Assembly (NCBI GenBank): GCA_018901555.1
Contig: JAHIER010000052.1
Coordinates: 1 to 7,625, forward strand
Direction of reading: 5' to 3'
Length of the DNA stretch: 7,625 nt
Source of the DNA: Patescibacteria group bacterium
Lineage (GTDB): Bacteria; Patescibacteriota; Minisyncoccia; UBA9983
The translations under genes and the position numbers were made by a program. The notes under the pieces were generated by a model. It made no database searches. It was not told the DNA's origin and saw nothing but the letters and a program-made list of their open reading frames with translations. Of this stretch, positions 4,946-7,625 are shown piece by piece; the stretch's first letter is position 1; each line of letters begins with the position of its first letter.

Positions 4946-6040
4946 ATGAAAGAAAATTGGATATTAAAATATTTTCCAGTGCCAGCCTATTTAAGGATGC
5001 CGGCAATGGGGATTGATATTTCAGATAAATCTTTTAAATATATAGAATTAAAAAAAGATAAAGATTTTTTTTATGTTTCGCGATATGGAACCAAGGTTAT
5101 TCCTAACGGGATTATTGAATCAGGAGAAATAAAGCAGAAAGACAAACTCATAGACTTTTTAAAGTCAGTCAATAAAGAGTTGGGAGTCGAATTTATTAAT
5201 GTTTCTTTACCAGAGGAAAAAGCTTTTATCAGCAGAATCAAGCTTCCTTTTATGAAGGAGAATGACATAAGAGGCGCTCTAGAATTTCAAATGGAAGAGC
5301 ATATTCCTTTATCTCTTTCAGATGCCATTTTTGATTTTGAAGTTATAAAAAAAGAAAAAGATAAAAATGGAAATATTTTAATAAGCATGTCTGCTTATCC
5401 CAAATCTTTAGTTGAGGATTATAGAGATGTTTTTATGTCAGCTGGTTTTATGCCGTTGGCTTTTGAAATGGAAACCCAATCTTTTGCCCGAGCTATGGTT
5501 CCTTCAGGAGACAACGATTCATATTTTTTAGTGGATTTCGGACAGACTCGTATCAGTTTTGCAATAGTTAGCGAGGGCAGAATTCAATTTACCTCGACTA
5601 TTAAAATAGGCGGAGAAAAATTAGACGAAGCATTAGCAAAAAATTTAAACATAGATACATTTAAAGCAGAGGATTTAAAAAAGGAAAAGGGATTGAGAAA
5701 AGCTAAGAATAATGAAAAAGTATTTAATGCGCTTCTTTCTATCATTTCTGTTGTTAAGGATGAAATTAATAGACATATCATTTATTGGAATTCACACTTA
5801 AATGAATTAGAAAAAAACAATAAAAGAATTAAAAAAATATTGCTTTGTGGAGGAGATTCTAATTTGTTTGGTTTCCCGGAATTTATTTCCTATGAATTAA
5901 AATTGCCGGTCGAATTAAGCAATCCTTGGATTAATATTATTTCTTTTGAAAATTATGTTCCCGAGATAGAATTAAGAGAATCTTTAATTTATACAGTGGC
6001 TCTTGGGCTTGCCCTAAGATCTTTTGGTTTTGAAAAATAA
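4946..6040 (+). CDS. pilM: Type IV pilus assembly ATPase-like protein PilM
   Basis: From the ATG at 4946 the protein has 364 residues, normal for PilM, the actin-like cytoplasmic component of the type IV pilus alignment complex, which binds the N-terminus of PilN. Nucleotide-binding blocks are visible: MGIDISDKSFKYIEL (21-35, phosphate 1), FLVDFGQTRISFAIV (194-208, phosphate 2) and ILLCGGDSNLFGFPEFI (298-314, adenosine motif). The segment IKLPFMKENDIRGALEFQME with EHIPL (98-121) is the characteristic PilM 1C subdomain region. A TTG at 4916 would extend the frame by 10 residues, but they do not look conserved. An AGAGGT at 4925-4930 is too far (15 bases) to be a good ribosome binding site. The 46 bases between the YqaA-type gene and pilM show no terminator, so read-through is possible. 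pilN follows after a single base. Confidence 0.95.
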   Translation: MKENWILKYFPVPAYLRMPAMGIDISDKSFKYIELKKDKDFFYVSRYGTKVIPNGIIESGEIKQKDKLIDFLKSVNKELGVEFINVSLPEEKAFISRIKLPFMKENDIRGALEFQMEEHIPLSLSDAIFDFEVIKKEKDKNGNILISMSAYPKSLVEDYRDVFMSAGFMPLAFEMETQSFARAMVPSGDNDSYFLVDFGQTRISFAIVSEGRIQFTSTIKIGGEKLDEALAKNLNIDTFKAEDLKKEKGLRKAKNNEKVFNALLSIISVVKDEINRHIIYWNSHLNELEKNNKRIKKILLCGGDSNLFGFPEFISYELKLPVELSNPWINIISFENYVPEIELRESLIYTVALGLALRSFGFEK

Positions 6041-6041
6041 A

Positions 6042-6596
6042 ATGATTAATCTTTTACCATCTGAAAATAAAATAAAAATAAAAAAAGAATATTTGAATAG
6101 AATTATTATAATCTTCGGTTTTTCTCTTTTGGTTTTAATATTTATTGCCGGAGTTTTTCTTTGCCTTTTATTTTATTTAATATCCATTCAAAAGACGAAC
6201 AGCGAAGAATCTTTTTTATTGTCGCAAAAAGAAGCCAATTTATTGAATGAAAAAGAAACATCAGAATTAATTGAAAGTGTTAATTTTTTATCTTTAAGAC
6301 TGGTTAACGGGCAAAAAAATACAAAAGAAACAAGTCAGATTATAAAAACTCTCATTTTGTTGAAAAATGACGGCATTATTATAAAGTCATTTTCTTTTAG
6401 CAATGCCGTAGGTGGATCTGGAAGAGAGGCGCGTATCAGCGGAAAAAGCAAAACCAGGACAGAATTAATGAATTTTATAGAAAATATTAAAAAAGATAAT
6501 TTTTTTGCCGAAGTAAATTCTCCCTTAAGTAATTTCCTCAAAGAAGAAAATATGGATTTCAATTTTTCTATAAAAATTGCCAATTATGAAAAATAA
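6042..6596 (+). CDS. pilN: Type IV pilus assembly protein PilN
   Basis: The ATG at 6042 gives 184 residues beginning MINLLPSENK, the conserved cytoplasmic motif by which PilN docks on PilM. This motif fixes the start over an upstream in-frame TTG at 6024. One long membrane helix spans about 20-47. A charged, probably coiled-coil stretch (about 48-95) follows, then a compact C-terminal domain (about 100-184) with the alternating pattern of the ferredoxin-like fold used to pair with PilO. PilN is a bitopic inner-membrane protein. The start lies 1 base after the pilM stop, and the end overlaps pilO by 11 bases, so the three genes are translated as a coupled set. No strong Shine-Dalgarno sequence is present; translation probably depends on coupling from pilM. 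Confidence 0.9.
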   Translation: MINLLPSENKIKIKKEYLNRIIIIFGFSLLVLIFIAGVFLCLLFYLISIQKTNSEESFLLSQKEANLLNEKETSELIESVNFLSLRLVNGQKNTKETSQIIKTLILLKNDGIIIKSFSFSNAVGGSGREARISGKSKTRTELMNFIENIKKDNFFAEVNSPLSNFLKEENMDFNFSIKIANYEK

Positions 6597-7119
6597 AAAA
6601 TTATTTTTAATTATAATTATTTTTATATTAAACCTCACAACTTTTTTGGGGTGTTTGTTTCTATATTCTGAGATTAAAGATCAGCGAGAGGCTGTAAAAG
6701 AAAGAATAAATAGTGTCAAGTTACTAGAAGAAAAATCGCAAAATGTTAAATTGCTATCGTCTCAAACAGAAGACATAGCTATAAACAAAGAGAAATTAGA
6801 ATCAGCCTTTCTAAAAGAAGAAAATATTATTGGTTTTATTGAAAAACTTGAAAGTATTGGCAAGGAAGTCAATGTTTCAGTAAAAATTTTTTCAGCTGAA
6901 ATAGGCAAGGGCAGTGATAGCCCCAGACTTAGAATTAATCTCAAGGGAACTTTCCAAAATATTTTTGGGTATATAACTTTATTGGAAAATCTGCCTTATC
7001 AAATCTCTTTTGACAGTTTAAATCTTGTTAAAAAGGTGAGCGGTGATGAAAAAATTGGCGATTGGGATTCAGATATTGAAATAAGTATTATAAGTTTTTT
7101 AAGTAAAAAAAATGATTAA
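6586..7119 (+). CDS. pilO: PilO-like type IV pilus assembly protein
   Basis: The ATG at 6586 gives 177 residues. A basic start (MKNKK) is followed by one hydrophobic helix (6-27), a charged coiled-coil-like stretch (about 28-80) and a C-terminal domain. That domain carries the two PilO-type pieces: a helix/strand IIGFIEKLESIGKEVNVSVK (81-100), and LKGTFQNIFGYITLLENLP (119-137) followed by a strand. Helix-strand repeats of this kind form the ferredoxin-like dimerisation domain that pairs with PilN. The call rests on gene order (directly after pilN) plus architecture, since PilO sequences are poorly conserved. A TTG at 6577 in the same frame is the less likely start. The gene overlaps pilN by 11 bases and the next gene by 8. 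Confidence 0.82.
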   Translation: MKNKKLFLIIIIFILNLTTFLGCLFLYSEIKDQREAVKERINSVKLLEEKSQNVKLLSSQTEDIAINKEKLESAFLKEENIIGFIEKLESIGKEVNVSVKIFSAEIGKGSDSPRLRINLKGTFQNIFGYITLLENLPYQISFDSLNLVKKVSGDEKIGDWDSDIEISIISFLSKKND

Positions 7120-7438
7120 AAAACTTGATTTTAATAAATTAATAGGTTATTTTATTAATCGTAGCGACCGATTTGTTATTATAAGAAATAATAGAGATTG
7201 GACGGTTTTGGTTTATTGTTTTTTGATCATTTTATTGATTGTTCTGATTGGAAGCGGTTATGTTTTTTGGAGTTTCCAGTATAAAAATTTAACCGAAAAT
7301 GATATCCAAAATAATGAAACTATTTTATCCATTAAACAAATGGCTTTAAATTCAGCCCTGGAAAATTTAGAAAAAAAGGAAAAGCTTTATGAAGAGATTT
7401 TAAAAATTCAGCCATTAATTCAGGATCCATCAATTTAA
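7112..7438 (+). CDS. Small membrane/coiled-coil protein closing the pilMNO operon
   Basis: I cannot assign this 108-residue protein to a named family. Residues 1-29 are basic and polar (several R and K), 30-53 form a strong membrane helix, and 54-98 are rich in E, K, L and N with the look of an amphipathic or coiled-coil helix. The tail ends in a short proline-containing stretch (PLIQDPSI). By the positive-inside rule the N-terminus should be cytoplasmic and the coil external. The start overlaps the pilO stop by 8 bases, so it is almost certainly co-expressed with pilMNO, and its architecture echoes the membrane-proximal half of PilN and PilO. It occupies the place where pilP sits in diderm bacteria, but it has no lipoprotein signal and does not resemble PilP. 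A platform accessory subunit is the simplest guess. tRNA genes begin 7 bases after its stop. Confidence 0.82.
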   Translation: MIKKLDFNKLIGYFINRSDRFVIIRNNRDWTVLVYCFLIILLIVLIGSGYVFWSFQYKNLTENDIQNNETILSIKQMALNSALENLEKKEKLYEEILKIQPLIQDPSI

Positions 7439-7445
7439 AAATTTC

Positions 7446-7517
7446 GTCCCCGTAGTTCAACGGATAGAATAGCTCCCTTCTAAGGAGTAGATCGAGGTTC
7501 GATTCCTCGCGGGGGCA
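7446..7517 (+). tRNA. tRNA-Arg (anticodon UCU)
   Basis: A full cloverleaf can be drawn. The acceptor GTCCCCG (7446-7452) pairs with CGGGGGC (7510-7516), with one T-G pair. The D stem is GTTC/GAAT. The anticodon stem GCTCC/GGAGT holds the loop CTTCTAA with anticodon TCT at 7479-7481. The T stem CGAGG/CCTCG holds the loop TTCGATT. The discriminator is A7517. The CCA end is not encoded (AGG follows). It reads AGA codons, which are common in these AT-rich genes. Confidence 0.95.
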
Positions 7518-7522
7518 AGGTA

Positions 7523-7596
7523 GGGCGTATGGCTCAGTTGGTTAGAGCGCTACATTCACATTGTAGAGACCTCTGGTTCGAATCCAGATACGCCCA
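7523..7596 (+). tRNA. tRNA-Val (anticodon CAC)
   Basis: The acceptor GGGCGTA (7523-7529) pairs perfectly with TACGCCC (7589-7595). The D stem is GCTC/GAGC. The anticodon stem CTACA/TGTAG holds the loop TTCACAT with anticodon CAC at 7557-7559, which reads GUG. The T stem TCTGG/CCAGA holds the loop TTCGAAT. The discriminator is A7596. It starts 5 bases after tRNA-Arg, and only CC separates it from the next tRNA, so no complete CCA is encoded. Confidence 0.95.
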
Positions 7597-7598
7597 CC

Positions 7599-7625
7599 GG
7601 GCGCTTAACTCAGTGGCTAGAGTGC
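7599..7625 (+). tRNA. tRNA, 5' part only (identity not visible)
   Basis: GGGCGCT (7599-7605) fits an acceptor 5' strand. It is followed by TA, a D stem ACTC/GAGT (7608-7611 with 7620-7623) around an 8-base loop containing GG, then position 26 and the first base of the anticodon stem. The window ends before the anticodon, so the amino acid cannot be called. Confidence 0.85.

Noticed and set aside
6560..6579. Short AT hairpin (CAATTTTT with AAAAATTG) at the pilN-pilO junction
   Set aside because: It is almost entirely A-T pairs inside the pilN coding sequence, has no T-run after it, and is easily produced by chance; it is not related to the transposase hairpins.
1..7625. CRISPR array, riboswitch, phage or toxin-antitoxin system
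   Set aside because: No regularly spaced repeats, no leader long enough for a riboswitch and no genes of those types were seen on either strand.

Overview
The window is AT-rich, with every recognisable gene on the plus strand and very short or overlapping gene junctions. The gene content fits a streamlined bacterium: an adk-map pair, a type IV pilus inner-membrane set (pilM, pilN, a pilO-like gene) without pilP or pilQ next to it, a HUH transposase of the REP-associated type, and tRNA genes with no encoded complete CCA end. The most likely source is a Patescibacteria (candidate phyla radiation, Parcubacteria-like) genome. This is an inference from gene content and protein style; no marker gene in the window settles it.

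Layout. Bases 1-1371 hold the 3' end of adenylate kinase, methionine aminopeptidase (4-base overlap) and a 97-residue single-pass membrane protein of unknown role. That block closes with a clear intrinsic terminator (1375-1397). Bases 1395-2105 form a mobile-looking unit: a REP-associated tyrosine transposase gene bracketed by two identical 27-bp repeats, each folding into a 9-bp stem with a 5-base loop. A third hairpin of the same design, carrying a compensatory base-pair swap in its stem, lies inside the transposase coding sequence. Bases 2127-4899 hold ruvX (pre-16S rRNA nuclease), a dolichyl-phosphate-glucosyltransferase-like family 2 glycosyltransferase, a GalT-like nucleotidyltransferase and a YqaA/DedA-type membrane protein. 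Their spacing suggests one transcript. Bases 4946-7438 hold pilM, pilN, a pilO-like gene and a 108-residue membrane/coiled-coil protein, joined by 1-base gaps or overlaps. Bases 7446-7625 hold tRNA-Arg(UCU), tRNA-Val(CAC) and the 5' part of a third tRNA.

How it works together. The adk/map block is housekeeping. The glycosyltransferase, GalT-like enzyme and YqaA-type protein plausibly serve sugar and envelope metabolism. PilM, PilN and PilO should form the cytoplasmic and membrane platform that couples pilus motors to the fibre, and the small fourth protein is probably another part of that platform. The most interesting part is the transposase with its three related hairpins, which looks like an active or recently active REP-type element sitting between the terminator and ruvX. 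I saw no CRISPR array, phage genes or recognisable riboswitch. No gene-free stretch in the window exceeds 300 bases.
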